Part shown: piece by piece, positions 26,008 through 36,053 of the stretch
Layout: the number at the start of each line of letters is the position of its first letter
How positions within the stretch are numbered: the first letter of the stretch is position 1
Source: Jhaorihella thermophila
GTDB lineage: Bacteria; Pseudomonadota; Alphaproteobacteria; Rhodobacterales; Rhodobacteraceae
Length of the DNA: 64,000 nt
NCBI RefSeq assembly: GCF_900108275.1
Contig: NZ_FNVD01000005.1
Coordinates: 165,340-229,339 of the forward strand
Direction: 5' to 3'
Notes under the pieces: model-generated
Seen by the model: only the letters and a program-made list of their open reading frames with translations
What the model was told of the DNA's origin: nothing
Databases searched by the model: none
Program-made: the position numbers and the translations under genes

Positions 26008-28356
26008 ATGACCGAAGATGTGGACACCCCCAACATGGAGCGCCCCGAAGGCGGGTATGAGCTGGCCGAGCCGCTGCGCCGCGCGATCGGCGAACGCTAT
26101 CTGACCTATGCTCTTTCGACGATCATGAACCGGGCGCTGCCCGATGCGCGGGACGGGCTGAAACCCGTTCACCGGCGCATATTGTTCGCGATGCGTGAAC
26201 TGCGGCTGAGCTCGACCGGCGGCTTCCGCAAGTCCGCCAAGATCTCGGGCGACGTGATGGGCAACTATCACCCGCACGGCGACGCCGCGATCTATGACGC
26301 GATGGCCCGCCTGGCGCAGGATTTCAACGTCCGCTACCCGCTGGTGGACGGGCAGGGCAATTTCGGCAATATCGACGGCGACAACCCCGCCGCCAGCCGA
26401 TACACCGAGGCCCGCATGACCGTGGTCGCCGAGGCGCTGCTCGAAGGGCTGGACGAGGACGCGGTCGATTTTCGAGACAACTATGACGGCACGCTGAAGG
26501 AACCGGTGGTTCTGCCGGCGACCTTTCCGAACCTGCTGGCCAATGGCGCCAGCGGCATCGCGGTCGGCATGGCGACCAACATTCCGCCGCACAACATCGC
26601 GGAACTGGTCGATGCCTGCCTACATCTCATCAAGACCCCCGACGCTCGCGACGACACGCTGCTGAAATACGTCCCCGGCCCGGACTTCCCCACCGGCGGG
26701 GTGATCGTGGAGCCGGCCGAGAACATCGCCCAGGCCTATCGCACCGGGCGCGGCAGCTTCCGCCTGCGCTGTTCGTGGGAGAAAGAGGATCTGGGCCGCG
26801 GCCAGTGGCAGATCGTGGTCACCGAGATCCCCTATCAGGTGCAGAAATCCAAGCTGATCGAAAAGCTGGCCGAGCTGATCCAGACCAAGAAGGTGCCGAT
26901 CCTCGCCGATGTCCGGGACGAGAGCGCCGACGACATCCGCATCGTGCTGGAGCCGCGGTCGAAGAACGTGGACCCGGACGTGCTGATGAACATGCTATAC
27001 CGAAACTCGGATCTCGAGGTGCGGTTCAGCCTGAACATGAACGTGCTGATCGACGGGCTGACGCCCAAGGTCTGTTCGATGAAGGAGGTGCTGCGCGCCT
27101 TTCTCGACCATCGGCAAGAGGTGCTGCTGCGCCGGTCGCGGCACCGGCTGGGCAAGATCGACCATCGGCTCGAAGTGCTCGAAGGCTTCATCGTCGCCTT
27201 CCTCAATCTCGACCGGGTGATCGACATCATCCGCTACGACGACGACCCCAAGGCCGCGCTGATGCGCGAGGACTGGAGCCTTGACCATCCCCGCGCCACC
27301 TCCGAAGCCGACTATGTCTCACCCGGCCCGGGCGAGGGAGAGTTGTCCGAGGTGCAGGTGGACGCGATCCTGAACATGCGTCTGCGGTCCTTGCGCCGGC
27401 TGGAAGAGATCGAGCTGATCCGCGAACGCGACGCGTTGATGGAGGAGCGCGCGCAGCTCGAGGATCTGCTGGAGAACGAAAGCCTGCAATGGGCGAAGAT
27501 CTCCGAACAGCTCAAGGAAACGAAGAAGAAGTTCGGCAAGGACTATCCCGGCGGCGCGCGCCGCACCCGCTTTGCCGATGCGGGCGAAATCGAAGAAGTG
27601 CCGCTCGAGGCGATGATCGAGCGCGAGCCGATCACCGTGGTCTGTTCGCAGATGGGCTGGATCCGCGCCATGACCGGCCATATCGACCTGAAACGCGAAC
27701 TGAAGTTCCGCGACGGCGACGGGCCGCGCTTCATCTTCCATGCCGAGACCACCGACAAGCTGCTGGTGTTCGGCTCGAACGGGCGGTTCTACACGATCAG
27801 CGCCGCCAACCTGCCCGGCGGGCGGGGGCTGGGCGAACCTCTGCGGCTGATGGTGGATCTGCCCAACGATGTCGAGATCGTCGACCTCTTCATTCACCGT
27901 CCCGGCCAGCGCCTGGTGGTGGCCTCCAACGCCGGCAACGGGTTCATCGTCAACGAGGACGAGGTGGTGGCCCAGACCCGTGCGGGCAAACAGGTGCTGA
28001 ACCTCAAGGAGGGCGAAACGGCGCGGATTTGCCGCCGCGTGGCCGGCGATCACGTCGCCGTGGTCAGCGAAAACGGCCGCTTCCTGGTGTTCCCCGTCTC
28101 CGAGCTGCCCGAGATGACCCGCGGCAAGGGCGTGCGGATTCAGAAATACAACATGGCGCGTGGCCGGCAGGGCACGCTGGAACTGGACGGCGGCCTGTCG
28201 GACCTGACGACCTTCGACTGGGCCGAGGGGCTGAAATGGGAAATGGGCGGCGGCAAGACGCGGCATGAACAGGATCTGTCGCCTTGGCTGGGCAAGCGTG
28301 CCGGTGTCGGCAAGAAGCCGCCCTACGGGTTCCCGCGCAACAACCGGTTCAGCTGA
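26008..28356 (+). CDS. parC: DNA topoisomerase IV subunit A
   Basis: The DNA-cleaving subunit of topoisomerase IV (782 residues), which separates linked daughter chromosomes with ParE. The catalytic tyrosine is Y132 in [10 protein letters not shown]. The quinolone-resistance region reads [12 protein letters not shown], with Ala93 where E. coli ParC has Ser80 and Asp97 in place of Glu84. The C-terminal beta-pinwheel repeats ([49 protein letters not shown]) mark it as ParC: the GyrA-box typical of gyrase is not visible. I chose the ATG at 26008; the open frame upstream to 25840 has no similarity. A lipoprotein gene follows after 61 bases. Confidence 0.95.
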   Translation: MTEDVDTPNMERPEGGYELAEPLRRAIGERYLTYALSTIMNRALPDARDGLKPVHRRILFAMRELRLSSTGGFRKSAKISGDVMGNYHPHGDAAIYDAMARLAQDFNVRYPLVDGQGNFGNIDGDNPAASRYTEARMTVVAEALLEGLDEDAVDFRDNYDGTLKEPVVLPATFPNLLANGASGIAVGMATNIPPHNIAELVDACLHLIKTPDARDDTLLKYVPGPDFPTGGVIVEPAENIAQAYRTGRGSFRLRCSWEKEDLGRGQWQIVVTEIPYQVQKSKLIEKLAELIQTKKVPILADVRDESADDIRIVLEPRSKNVDPDVLMNMLYRNSDLEVRFSLNMNVLIDGLTPKVCSMKEVLRAFLDHRQEVLLRRSRHRLGKIDHRLEVLEGFIVAFLNLDRVIDIIRYDDDPKAALMREDWSLDHPRATSEADYVSPGPGEGELSEVQVDAILNMRLRSLRRLEEIELIRERDALMEERAQLEDLLENESLQWAKISEQLKETKKKFGKDYPGGARRTRFADAGEIEEVPLEAMIEREPITVVCSQMGWIRAMTGHIDLKRELKFRDGDGPRFIFHAETTDKLLVFGSNGRFYTISAANLPGGRGLGEPLRLMVDLPNDVEIVDLFIHRPGQRLVVASNAGNGFIVNEDEVVAQTRAGKQVLNLKEGETARICRRVAGDHVAVVSENGRFLVFPVSELPEMTRGKGVRIQKYNMARGRQGTLELDGGLSDLTTFDWAEGLKWEMGGGKTRHEQDLSPWLGKRAGVGKKPPYGFPRNNRFS

Positions 28357-28417
28357 TGGTTTGCGCGGCCGGCGAGGGTGCAGTAAGACCGGGACACGAG
28401 AAACCGATCGAGTGGTC

Positions 28418-29011
28418 ATGCTGAAACGAATTGCTCTTGTCGCCGGTCTTGCCTTTCTGGCGGGCTGTGGCGCACAGCCTCCGATCTCCGAGGAGCCCAA
28501 ACTGCAACTCGGCGACTTCAGTCTTGGCCACAACATCGTGGTTGCGCCCAAGATGCAGAAGGGCCCCGTTTCGCGCGAGGCGACCAAGGAAGAATGGATC
28601 GACGCGCTGACCAACGCCTTCGCCGAGCGCCTGGGGCGCTATGATGGCGACAAACTTTATCATCTTGGCGTCAGCGTCGAAGGCTACATGCTGGCCCCCG
28701 GCGGCGTTCCGGTTCTGTACAGCCCGAAATCCGTTCTCGTCCTTTTGGTCACGGTCTGGGACGATGACGACGCGCGCAAGCTGAACGACAAGCCGCATCA
28801 GCTGGTGGTATTCGAGAACACCGAGGCGGATTCGGCGCTGCTGGGGTCGGGATACACCCGCACGCGCGAAGAACAGATCGCGGGCCTGTCCTACAACGCC
28901 GCCAAGCAGCTCGAGGCATGGCTTGCCGAGCAGCACGAGAAATACGGCTGGTTCACCGACAACCCGGTGTTCAACCCGCCGGAAAACGACGACCCGCTGC
29001 CCAGCCAGTGA
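28418..29011 (+). CDS. Conserved lipoprotein, function unknown
   Basis: A 197-residue exported lipoprotein. The signal peptide ends in the lipobox LAGC, with Cys17 as the acylated residue. The mature part has no motif I recognise; it contains an internal hydrophobic strand (VPVLYSPKSVLVLLVTVW, near residue 105) and a C-terminal helical region (IAGLSYNAAKQLEAWLAEQHEKYGWF). The residue after Cys17 is Gly, so sorting to the outer membrane is expected. It lies 61 bases after parC, possibly on the same transcript, and just before the decayed transposase region. Similar lipoproteins seem to exist in Rhodobacteraceae. Confidence 0.8.
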   Translation: MLKRIALVAGLAFLAGCGAQPPISEEPKLQLGDFSLGHNIVVAPKMQKGPVSREATKEEWIDALTNAFAERLGRYDGDKLYHLGVSVEGYMLAPGGVPVLYSPKSVLVLLVTVWDDDDARKLNDKPHQLVVFENTEADSALLGSGYTRTREEQIAGLSYNAAKQLEAWLAEQHEKYGWFTDNPVFNPPENDDPLPSQ

Positions 29012-29126
29012 TTTGGCCCCCCAAGCCGCGCGGCATTCTGTCCAGGTTCAGACACATGTGAGACTTTGAGGTTGAGGAGGGGTTTTCCGAATCTGTTGTT
29101 GAGAGACAAGAGAGGAGGAGAACCCC

Positions 29127-29987
29127 ATGCAGGTTATTGGCGTGCCTCGCCAGGTTATCAGGAACGCCCGGACGGCAGCCGCAGTGGGGGTGAGCCGGGC
29201 GACGCTCTAGCGCCGGGCGCGGCGCGTGCGTCAGCGGCGCTGGGACCGGGCGCCGGTGGCCGACCTCAGGCGCCTGCACGAGGACAACCCGCTATGGGGC
29301 AAGCGCAAGCTCGGCCCGGTGCTGAGGGCGCGGGGTTTTGCCGTTTCCGACAGCTCGGCAGGGCGCATCCTGCCGTGGCTGATGGCCCAAGCCTTCGCCC
29401 CGCCGCGCCGCCCCCCGCCCGCGCCGGCCCCATGCCCGCAGGCTGCGCAAGGCGCTCCGGGCCCGCGCCCCCGGCGAGGTGGTGCAGATCGACAGCTTCA
29501 AGGTCAATCTCGGCGCCGGCCGGCAGGCCCGCCAGTTCACCGCCATCGACTGCGCCTCGCGCTGAAGCGTGGCCATGGCCGTCCACCGCCTTACTGCCAG
29601 TGCTGCGGCACGCTTCCTCGACAAGCTCGTGTCCGAGATGTCCTTCCCCGTGAAGGTCATCCAGATCGACGGCGGATCGGAGTTCATGGGGGGCTCAAAG
29701 ACGCCTGCGCGGCGCGCAAGATGCCCCCGTGGGTGCTGCCGCCCCGCTCGCCAGAGATGAACGGCCGCGTCGAACGCATGCAGGCAACCTGGCGCTACGA
29801 GTTCTACGCCGTCTACGATCCTCCCCACCGGATCGCCGAATTCAACCCGCTGATCGACGCCTTCGCCCACCGATACAACACCCACCGCCCCCACGATGTT
29901 CTTGGCCAGAAACCAACCCTGCATTACCTCTTCCACCACGATTCGGCGGACCCCCTCAAAGCCGCCCGCGCGTCTCGGATGTCTTGA
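29127..29987 (+). pseudogene. Decayed DDE transposase/integrase, IS481-like
   Basis: A broken transposase that can be followed across three reading-frame segments. Segment 1 (frame of 29127) has an HTH start (GVSRATL) with TAG at 29208-29210 where Tyr is expected, then NPLWGKRKLGPVLRARGF. A frameshift near 29430 leads to segment 2 (HARRLRKALRARAPGEVVQID, TAIDCASR), with TGA at 29563-29565 where Trp is expected, then VIQIDGGSEFM. A second frameshift near 29690 returns to the first frame for PPRSPEMNGRVERMQATWRYEF and the tail to 29987. The three catalytic acidic residues survive but in different frames, so it is inactive. Terminal inverted repeats could not be defined. A good ribosome-binding site (AGGAGGAG) still precedes the ATG. 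It sits between parC and rplO, at the break in the spc operon. Confidence 0.9.
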
Positions 29988-30001
29988 GCCTGTGCACTTT
30001 C

Positions 30002-30030
30002 TTGCCAAAGGCGCGGGATGGGGCTATACG
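30002..30030 (+). promoter_or_regulatory. Promoter for rplO and the second half of the spc operon
   Basis: TTGCCA at 30002-30007, exactly 17 bases, TATACG at 30025-30030, followed by a leader of about 90 bases before rplO. It starts only 14 bases after the decayed transposase frame ends and would make the rplO group independent of rpmD. Confidence 0.6.
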
Positions 30031-30126
30031 CCCCCGGTGGCCGAGGGGCCGCGACTCGAAAAGCACGAAACGCCGCGTTTGGCCCCGTTCGCTTCGGGGG
30101 TCACATCCGGCAACAGGAGAAGCGAC

Positions 30127-30597
30127 ATGAAACTGCACGAACTGCGCGACAATCCCGGCGCGACGAAACCCCGCAAGCGCGTGGGCCGCGGTCCGGGTTC
30201 CGGCACCGGCAAGACCGGCGGCCGGGGTATCAAGGGTCAAAAGTCCCGTTCGGGCGTGGCCATCAACGGCTACGAAGGCGGGCAGATGCCGCTCTACATG
30301 CGGCTGCCCAAGCGCGGCTTCAACAAGCCCAACCGCAAGAAATATGCCGTGGTGAACCTCGGACTCATTCAGAAATTCGTCGATGCCGGCAAGCTGGACG
30401 CCAAATCCGCGATCACCGAGGATGCGCTGGTTGCCAGTGGCCTGGTCCGTCGCAAGCTGGACGGCATCCGCGTGTTGGCCAAGGGTGACATCACCGCCAA
30501 GGTGAATCTGGAAGTCACCGGTGCCTCGAAGGCTGCCATCGAGGCGGTCGAGAAGGCGGGCGGCTCGCTGAAGGTCGCAAACGCGCCCGCAGCGTAA
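30127..30597 (+). CDS. rplO: 50S ribosomal protein L15
   Basis: Ribosomal protein L15 (156 residues), a late-assembling protein of the large subunit. The start [22 protein letters not shown] and the Gly-rich stretch [15 protein letters not shown] are diagnostic. An AGGAGA ribosome-binding site precedes the ATG at 30127. It is the first gene of the plus-strand half of the spc operon; its usual upstream neighbour rpmD lies 15 kb away on the other strand, and a transposase remnant takes its place here. A hairpin separates it from secY. Confidence 0.97.
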   Translation: MKLHELRDNPGATKPRKRVGRGPGSGTGKTGGRGIKGQKSRSGVAINGYEGGQMPLYMRLPKRGFNKPNRKKYAVVNLGLIQKFVDAGKLDAKSAITEDALVASGLVRRKLDGIRVLAKGDITAKVNLEVTGASKAAIEAVEKAGGSLKVANAPAA

Positions 30598-30650
30598 TTG
30601 CGGCTTGTGAGCGGCGCGCGAGCCGCTTACATAGACCCCAGTTTTCCATG

Positions 30651-30688
30651 ACGCCGCCCGAGCCGGAAAACGGTTCCGGGCGGCGTTT
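30651..30688 (+). terminator. Terminator-like hairpin between rplO and secY
   Basis: ACGCCGCCCG pairs with CGGGCGGCGT, extended by a bulged inner stem and a GAAAA loop. Only three T residues follow, so partial termination, attenuation or processing is more likely than a full stop. Confidence 0.45.
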
Positions 30689-30708
30689 CACAACAAGAGA
30701 CCGCATTC

Positions 30709-32076
30709 ATGGTATCAGCAGCAGAACAGATGGCGGCGAACACCAGCTGGGCCGCCCTTGGCAAGGCCACCGATCTGCGCAACCGGATCCTCTTTACCAT
30801 CGGGCTTCTGATCGTCTATCGGCTGGGCACCTTCATCCCGGTGCCGGGCATCGACGGCGCCGCGTTGCGTGAATTCATGGAGCAGGCCGGTCAGGGGATC
30901 GGCGGCATGGTTTCCATGTTCACCGGCGGCGCGCTGGGGCGGATGGGCATCTTTGCGCTGGGGATCATGCCCTACATATCGGCCTCGATCATCGTGCAGC
31001 TGCTGGCGTCGATGGTGCCGTCGCTGGAGCAGCTCAAGAAAGAGGGCGAACAGGGCCGCAAGAAGCTGAACCAGTATACCCGTTACGGCACCGTGGCGCT
31101 GGCCACGTTGCAGGCCTACGGGCTGGCTGTGTCGCTGGAGGCGGGCGATCTGGCGACGGATCCGGGGCTGTTCTTCCGGTTTTCGGCCATGATCACGCTG
31201 GTCGGCGGGACCATGTTCCTGATGTGGCTGGGCGAACAGATCACCCAGCGCGGCGTGGGCAACGGCGTGTCGCTCATCATCTTTGTCGGCATTGTGGCGG
31301 AAATTCCGGCGGCACTGGCGCAGTTCTTTGCCTCGGGCCGCAGCGGCGCGATCAGCCCGGCGGTGATCGTCGGCGTGATCGTGATGGTGGTCGTGGTGCT
31401 GACCTTCGTGGTGTTCATGGAACGGGCGTTGCGCAAGATCCATATCCAGTATCCGCGCCGCCAGGTGGGAATGAAGGTCTATGACGGCGGGTCTTCGCAT
31501 CTGCCGGTCAAGGTCAACCCCGCCGGCGTGATCCCGGCGATCTTTGCCAGTTCGCTTCTGCTGCTTCCGACCACGATCTCGACCTTCAGCCAGGGCGCGG
31601 CAAGCGGGCCGATCATGTCGTGGCTGCTGGCCTTTTTCGGACCCGGACAGCCGCTTTATCTGCTGTTCTACGCGGTCATGATCGTGTTCTTTGCCTATTT
31701 CTACACCTTCAACGTGTCGTTCAAGCCCGATGACGTGGCCGAGAACCTCAAGAACCAGAACGGCTTTGTCCCCGGCATCCGCCCCGGCAAGAAGACCGCC
31801 GAATATCTGGAATACGTGGTCAATCGGATTCTGGTGGTGGGCTCGATCTATCTGGTGGCGGTGATGCTGCTGCCCGAGTTCCTGCGCGGCCAGTTCGCGG
31901 TTCCGTTCTACTTTGGCGGCACCTCGGTGCTGATCGTGGTCAGCGTGACCATGGACACGATCCAGCAGATTCAGAGCCATCTCCTTGCGCATCAGTATGA
32001 GGGGCTGATCGAAAAGTCGCAGCTGCGTGGCAAGGGCAATCGCAAACGCGGAAGAAGGGTACCGTCGCGTCGATGA
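30709..32076 (+). CDS. secY: Protein translocase subunit SecY
   Basis: The channel subunit of the Sec translocon (455 residues, ten membrane segments) in the inner membrane. The SecY signatures [10 protein letters not shown] (near residue 45) and [16 protein letters not shown] (near residue 85) are intact, and the cytoplasmic loop with YPRRQVG lies near residue 250. It pairs with SecE and SecG, which are not in the window. The stop overlaps the adk start by four bases (ATGA). The gene order rplO-secY-adk is the standard spc order. Confidence 0.97.
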   Translation: MVSAAEQMAANTSWAALGKATDLRNRILFTIGLLIVYRLGTFIPVPGIDGAALREFMEQAGQGIGGMVSMFTGGALGRMGIFALGIMPYISASIIVQLLASMVPSLEQLKKEGEQGRKKLNQYTRYGTVALATLQAYGLAVSLEAGDLATDPGLFFRFSAMITLVGGTMFLMWLGEQITQRGVGNGVSLIIFVGIVAEIPAALAQFFASGRSGAISPAVIVGVIVMVVVVLTFVVFMERALRKIHIQYPRRQVGMKVYDGGSSHLPVKVNPAGVIPAIFASSLLLLPTTISTFSQGAASGPIMSWLLAFFGPGQPLYLLFYAVMIVFFAYFYTFNVSFKPDDVAENLKNQNGFVPGIRPGKKTAEYLEYVVNRILVVGSIYLVAVMLLPEFLRGQFAVPFYFGGTSVLIVVSVTMDTIQQIQSHLLAHQYEGLIEKSQLRGKGNRKRGRRVPSRR

Positions 32077-32720
32077 ATATCATACTTCTGGGGCCTCCGG
32101 GGGCAGGCAAGGGAACGCAGGCAAGGTTTCTGGTGGAAGAGCGCGGCATGGTGCAGCTGAGCACCGGCGACATGCTGCGCGAGGCCAAGGACAGCGGTTC
32201 CGAGATGGGCCGCCGCGTGGCCGAGATCATGGCCCGCGGCGAACTGGTCACCGACGAGATTGTGATCGGTCTGATCCGCGAAAAGCTCGAGGGCGAAGCC
32301 GGCGGCGGATTCATTTTCGACGGGTTCCCGCGCACGCTGGCCCAGGCGGATGCGCTGGGCGAGCTGCTGGAGTCGATGGGGCAGAAGCTGGATGCGGTGA
32401 TCGAGCTGGCGGTCGATGACGAGGCGCTGATCGCCCGGATCACGGCGCGGTCCACCTGCGGCAGTTGCGGCGAGGTCTACAACGACATCACCAGGCCGAT
32501 CCCGGCCGACGGCAAGTGCGAAAAATGCGGCGCGTCCGACTTTCGCCGCCGCGCGGACGACAACGAGGAAAGCCTGCGCAACCGGCTGATGGAATACTAC
32601 AAGAAAACGTCGCCGCTGATCGGTTACTACTATGCCAAGGGCCTGCTGCATCGGGTCGATGGGCTGGGCGAGATCGACGAGGTGCGCACCTCCATAGCCG
32701 GGGTGCTGGACAGTCTGTAA
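32073..32720 (+). CDS. adk: Adenylate kinase
   Basis: Adenylate kinase (215 residues), balancing ATP, ADP and AMP. The P-loop GPPGAGKGT (residues 7-15) opens the protein, [13 protein letters not shown] marks the AMP site, and the LID domain holds four cysteines (CGSC...CEKC, residues 129-152), a structural zinc site found in many but not all bacterial enzymes. Translation is coupled to secY through a four-base overlap. A promoter and a 195-base gap follow before rpsM. Confidence 0.97.
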   Translation: MNIILLGPPGAGKGTQARFLVEERGMVQLSTGDMLREAKDSGSEMGRRVAEIMARGELVTDEIVIGLIREKLEGEAGGGFIFDGFPRTLAQADALGELLESMGQKLDAVIELAVDDEALIARITARSTCGSCGEVYNDITRPIPADGKCEKCGASDFRRRADDNEESLRNRLMEYYKKTSPLIGYYYAKGLLHRVDGLGEIDEVRTSIAGVLDSL

Positions 32721-32728
32721 TTGGGGGC

Positions 32729-32757
32729 TTGACGCAATCGCGAAAAGCCCATATCGA
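32729..32757 (+). promoter_or_regulatory. Candidate promoter for rpsM-rpsK-rpoA-rplQ
   Basis: TTGACG at 32729-32734, 17 bases, TATCGA at 32752-32757. It lies at the start of the 195-base gap between adk and rpsM. An imperfect inverted repeat (around 32774-32796) follows in the leader. Confidence 0.5.
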
Positions 32758-32915
32758 CCCCCATCCCGCAAGGGAATCGCTTCGCGCGGAAGGGATTCGC
32801 CTGCCCGCGCGGGACCACCTCATGAACTGCTGGGCCCACTGGCATCGCCGCCAAGGTCGAGCGTTGTGAAAAAAGGTTCTGGAATTACGGAACCGCAACG
32901 AAAGGAAGAAGAAAC

Positions 32916-33284
32916 GTGGCACGTATTGCCGGCGTTAACATCCCGACTGCAAAGCGGGTGCCCATCGCCCTCACCTATATCCACGGAATCGGCCGCACCT
33001 CGGCCGAGAAGATCTGCGAAGCTGTCGGCATCGAGCCGAGCCGTCGCGTGAACGAACTGTCGGACGCCGAAGTCCTGAAGATTCGTGAACATATCGACCA
33101 GAACTACACGGTCGAAGGCGACCTGCGCCGCGAAGTGCAGATGAACATCAAGCGCCTGATGGATCTTGGCTGCTATCGTGGCCTGCGTCACCGCCGGAAC
33201 CTGCCGGTTCGCGGCCAGCGCACCCACACCAACGCCCGCACCCGCAAGGGGCCGGCCAAGCCCATCGCCGGCAAGAAGAAATAA
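32916..33284 (+). CDS. rpsM: 30S ribosomal protein S13
   Basis: Ribosomal protein S13 (122 residues), at the head of the small subunit. The start [14 protein letters not shown] and the C-terminal [24 protein letters not shown] are diagnostic. The start codon is GTG at 32916, preceded by an AAAGGAAGAA ribosome-binding stretch. It opens the rpsM-rpsK-rpoA-rplQ group behind its own probable promoter. Confidence 0.97.
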   Translation: MARIAGVNIPTAKRVPIALTYIHGIGRTSAEKICEAVGIEPSRRVNELSDAEVLKIREHIDQNYTVEGDLRREVQMNIKRLMDLGCYRGLRHRRNLPVRGQRTHTNARTRKGPAKPIAGKKK

Positions 33285-33296
33285 GGAGGCAGGAAC

Positions 33297-33686
33297 ATGG
33301 CTCGTGACAAGACCCGCCTTCGCCGCAAGGAACGCAAGAACATCGCCGCTGGCGTGGCGCATGTGAATTCGACCTTCAACAACACCAAGATCCTGATCTC
33401 GGACGTGCAGGGCAACGCGATTGCCTGGTCCTCGGCCGGCACGATGGGCTTCAAGGGCTCGCGGAAGTCGACCCCCTATGCCGCCCAGCTGGCCGCCGAA
33501 GACGCCGGCCGCAAGGCGCAGGAGCATGGCGTCAAGACGCTGGAAGTCGAGGTTCAGGGCCCCGGTTCGGGCCGTGAATCGGCGCTGCGGGCGCTGGCTG
33601 CGATCGGCTTCAACATCACGTCGATCCGCGACGTGACGCCGATTCCGCACAACGGCTGCCGCCCGCCCAAGCGTCGCCGCGTCTGA
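33297..33686 (+). CDS. rpsK: 30S ribosomal protein S11
   Basis: Ribosomal protein S11 (129 residues), part of the small-subunit platform near the mRNA exit. The basic start [14 protein letters not shown], the [14 protein letters not shown] block and the C-terminal [18 protein letters not shown] are all present. An AAGGAGGCAGG site precedes the ATG. Twelve bases separate it from rpsM. A perfect 12-bp hairpin lies downstream, before rpoA. Confidence 0.97.
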   Translation: MARDKTRLRRKERKNIAAGVAHVNSTFNNTKILISDVQGNAIAWSSAGTMGFKGSRKSTPYAAQLAAEDAGRKAQEHGVKTLEVEVQGPGSGRESALRALAAIGFNITSIRDVTPIPHNGCRPPKRRRV

Positions 33687-33701
33687 GCGCAAGAAATCAT
33701 C

Positions 33702-33732
33702 GCTGGGGCCGTGTCATCCGCACGGCCCCAGC
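33702..33732 (+). terminator. Terminator-like hairpin between rpsK and rpoA
   Basis: A perfect 12-bp stem (GCTGGGGCCGTG / CACGGCCCCAGC) with a seven-base loop; TTTT follows six bases later. It may reduce read-through into rpoA or act as an RNase site. Confidence 0.55.
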
Positions 33733-33801
33733 ACGCCGTTTTGAACCTCGGGCGTCTGCGCCTTTCGGACATGGGGCGCAGACAGGAATGGAGGGTACTA
33801 C

Positions 33802-34818
33802 ATGATCCACAAGAACTGGCAGGAACTGATCAAGCCGACGCAGCTCGAGATCAAGCCGGGCGCCGATCCGTCGCGGCAGGCCACGATCGTCGCCGAACCG
33901 CTGGAGCGCGGCTTTGGTCTGACGCTGGGCAACGCGCTGCGGCGGGTGCTGCTGTCGTCGCTGCAGGGGGCTGCGATCACCAGCGTGCAGATCGACAACG
34001 TCCTGCACGAGTTTTCCTCGGTCGCTGGCGTGCGCGAGGACGTGACCGACATCATCCTGAACCTCAAGGGCGTCGCCCTGAAGATGGAAGTCGAAGGGCC
34101 CAAGCGCCTGTCGATCTCGGCCCGTGGTCCTGCGGTCGTGACCGCCGGCGACATCAGCGAAAGCGCCGGCATCGAGGTTCTCAACCGCGATCACGTCATC
34201 TGCCACCTGGACGATGGCGCGGATCTCTACATGGAGCTGACCGTCAACACCGGCAAGGGCTATGTCTCGGCCGAGAAGAACAAGCCCGAAGACGCCCCGA
34301 TCGGCCTGATCCCGATCGACGCGATCTATTCGCCGGTCAAGAAGGTTTCCTACGACGTTCAGCCGACCCGCGAAGGCCAGGTTCTGGACTATGACAAGCT
34401 GACCATGAAGGTGGAAACCGACGGCTCGGTCACGCCCGAGGACGCCGTGGCCTTTGCCGCGCGGATCCTGCAGGACCAGCTGTCGATCTTCGTCAACTTC
34501 GAGGAACCCGCAGCCGCCGGCCGCGCCGACGAGGGCGAAGAGCTGGAATTCAACCCGCTGCTGCTCAAGAAGGTGGACGAACTGGAACTGTCGGTCCGAT
34601 CGGCAAACTGCCTGAAGAACGACAACATCGTCTATATCGGCGATCTGATCCAGAAGACCGAGGCCGAGATGCTGCGGACCCCGAACTTCGGCCGCAAGTC
34701 GCTGAACGAGATCAAGGAAGTGCTGTCGGGCATGGGCCTGCACCTGGGCATGGATGTCGAGGACTGGCCGCCGGACAACATCGAGGAACTGGCCAAGAAA
34801 TACGAGGACGCCTACTGA
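33802..34818 (+). CDS. rpoA: RNA polymerase alpha subunit
   Basis: The alpha subunit of RNA polymerase (338 residues), which starts polymerase assembly and binds UP elements and activators. The N-terminal assembly domain has [20 protein letters not shown], and the C-terminal DNA-contacting domain has [17 protein letters not shown] and [17 protein letters not shown]. The order rpsK-rpoA-rplQ is standard. The gap before it contains a strong hairpin, the gap after it another. Confidence 0.98.
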   Translation: MIHKNWQELIKPTQLEIKPGADPSRQATIVAEPLERGFGLTLGNALRRVLLSSLQGAAITSVQIDNVLHEFSSVAGVREDVTDIILNLKGVALKMEVEGPKRLSISARGPAVVTAGDISESAGIEVLNRDHVICHLDDGADLYMELTVNTGKGYVSAEKNKPEDAPIGLIPIDAIYSPVKKVSYDVQPTREGQVLDYDKLTMKVETDGSVTPEDAVAFAARILQDQLSIFVNFEEPAAAGRADEGEELEFNPLLLKKVDELELSVRSANCLKNDNIVYIGDLIQKTEAEMLRTPNFGRKSLNEIKEVLSGMGLHLGMDVEDWPPDNIEELAKKYEDAY

Positions 34819-34830
34819 GGCGTCCCGTCT

Positions 34831-34854
34831 CCACGGCGCGGCACTGCGCCGTGG
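34831..34854 (+). other. Hairpin between rpoA and rplQ
   Basis: A perfect 9-bp stem (CCACGGCGC / GCGCCGTGG) with a six-base loop, 13 bases after the rpoA stop. No T-run follows, so a processing or stability role is more likely than termination. Confidence 0.5.
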
Positions 34855-34936
34855 ACCCCGGGCACCCGCCCCAAGGAGAGCGGCTGACACGCATCGGCCG
34901 CCGGACAAAGCAAAACGTGAAAGAAGGAACTGAACA

Positions 34937-35356
34937 ATGCGTCACGCAAAAGGCTATCGCCGCCTGAACCGCACCCACGAACACCGCAAGGCGATGTTCG
35001 CCAACATGGCCGGCTCGTTGATCGAGCACGAGCAGATCAAGACCACCCTGCCCAAGGCCAAGGAACTCAAGCGGATCATGGACAAGCTGATCACGCTGGG
35101 CAAGCGCGGCGACCTGCACGCCCGCCGTCAGGCGGCGGCCCGGCTCAAGCAGGACAAGCACGTCGCCAAGCTGTTCGAGGTTCTCGGCCCCCGCTATGCC
35201 GAGCGCAATGGTGGCTATACCCGCGTGCTCAAGGCCGGCTTCCGCTATGGCGACATGGCGCCGATGGCGATCATCGAACTGGTGGACCGTGACCCGAACG
35301 CGAAAGGTGCCGCCGACAAGGCCCGCCTTGCCGAAGAAGAGGCCGCCGAAGAATAA
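34937..35356 (+). CDS. rplQ: 50S ribosomal protein L17
   Basis: Ribosomal protein L17 (139 residues), near the exit tunnel of the large subunit. The start [20 protein letters not shown] is diagnostic. The C-terminus extends about 20 residues beyond the core into an Ala/Glu-rich tail ([17 protein letters not shown]), as seen in other alphaproteobacteria. A GAAGGA ribosome-binding site precedes the ATG. A strong terminator marks the end of the cluster. Confidence 0.97.
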   Translation: MRHAKGYRRLNRTHEHRKAMFANMAGSLIEHEQIKTTLPKAKELKRIMDKLITLGKRGDLHARRQAAARLKQDKHVAKLFEVLGPRYAERNGGYTRVLKAGFRYGDMAPMAIIELVDRDPNAKGAADKARLAEEEAAEE

Positions 35357-35392
35357 ATCTCTGTTTTTCCGGCCGGTCCCACGGCCGAATAT

Positions 35393-35423
35393 GCCGCCCC
35401 GACCCGTTCGGGGCGGCTTTTTC
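35393..35423 (+). terminator. Rho-independent terminator after rplQ
   Basis: A perfect 10-bp stem (GCCGCCCCGA / TCGGGGCGGC) with loop CCCGT, followed directly by TTTTT. It closes the plus-strand ribosomal transcript, seven bases before the convergent gene's stop. Confidence 0.95.
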
Positions 35424-35429
35424 GTGCGG

Positions 35430-35882
35430 CTACATGGCCTCGAGCTCCGCCTTGACGACCTTTTCGAGCTGATCGACCGGGTGATTGGTCAGAGTCTTGG
35501 GGATCTCGGCCACGACCCGTTCGGCGACTTCTTTGTGCAACTCGTCGCGCAGCGCGCCGAGAACGTCCGGCGCTGCGGCGATCACGATGCGCTTGAACGC
35601 CCCCTTGTGCGCCTGCCTATAGAGGATCTCGGCAAGATCGCGGGCAAAGGTATCGCGCGCCAGATCGTGCCAGGCGTCCGCATCGTTCACGGCCGACTTC
35701 TGGTTCGGCCCCTTGTCGGCCCGGCGCCCGGCCTCGGTTTCCGGGCGGAAGGCCTCGCTGTCGAACTCTTCCTTGCGGATCACCTCAAAGTTGGGATCCT
35801 GATGATCGGTGATGTTGCGCAGGAACAGCGCCTTTTCCTGATCCGCGACGACGATCCAGATACCGTTCTTGAGTTCGATCAT
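35430..35882 (-). CDS. Host attachment protein family member
   Basis: A 150-residue soluble protein of the 'host attachment protein' family, named for plant-associated bacteria. It starts MIELKNGIWIVVADQEKALFLRN and ends in the family's C-terminal part (VDQLEKVVKAELEAM); in between lies the recurring IVIAAAPDVLGALRDELHK segment, which recalls the archaeal release-factor-like (eRF1-type) fold seen in related proteins. There is no signal peptide or membrane segment. The ATG at 35882 follows GAGGGG by eight bases; the open frame upstream is not conserved. Its biochemical role is unknown, and the family name should not be taken as proof of host contact. Confidence 0.8.
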   Translation of the reverse strand: MIELKNGIWIVVADQEKALFLRNITDHQDPNFEVIRKEEFDSEAFRPETEAGRRADKGPNQKSAVNDADAWHDLARDTFARDLAEILYRQAHKGAFKRIVIAAAPDVLGALRDELHKEVAERVVAEIPKTLTNHPVDQLEKVVKAELEAM

Positions 35883-36053
35883 TTCAGTTACCCCTCTCTT
35901 GAATGCCCGGTCGCGTGGGCGGACCGTCCTTGTTCGAAACTGATCTTTGCATTCAGCCCCTTCGGCGCAAGAGGGTGAGGCCACGGGTCGCGGGGTTTCT
36001 TGCAATTGCCAGATCGCCCGCGCATATCAAGGGTCAAACCCCGAGGAGGCGCC

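Noticed and set aside
35430..35882. Prophage or symbiosis island suggested by the 'host attachment' gene name
   Set aside because: No phage or symbiosis genes are nearby, and the family is common in free-living bacteria.
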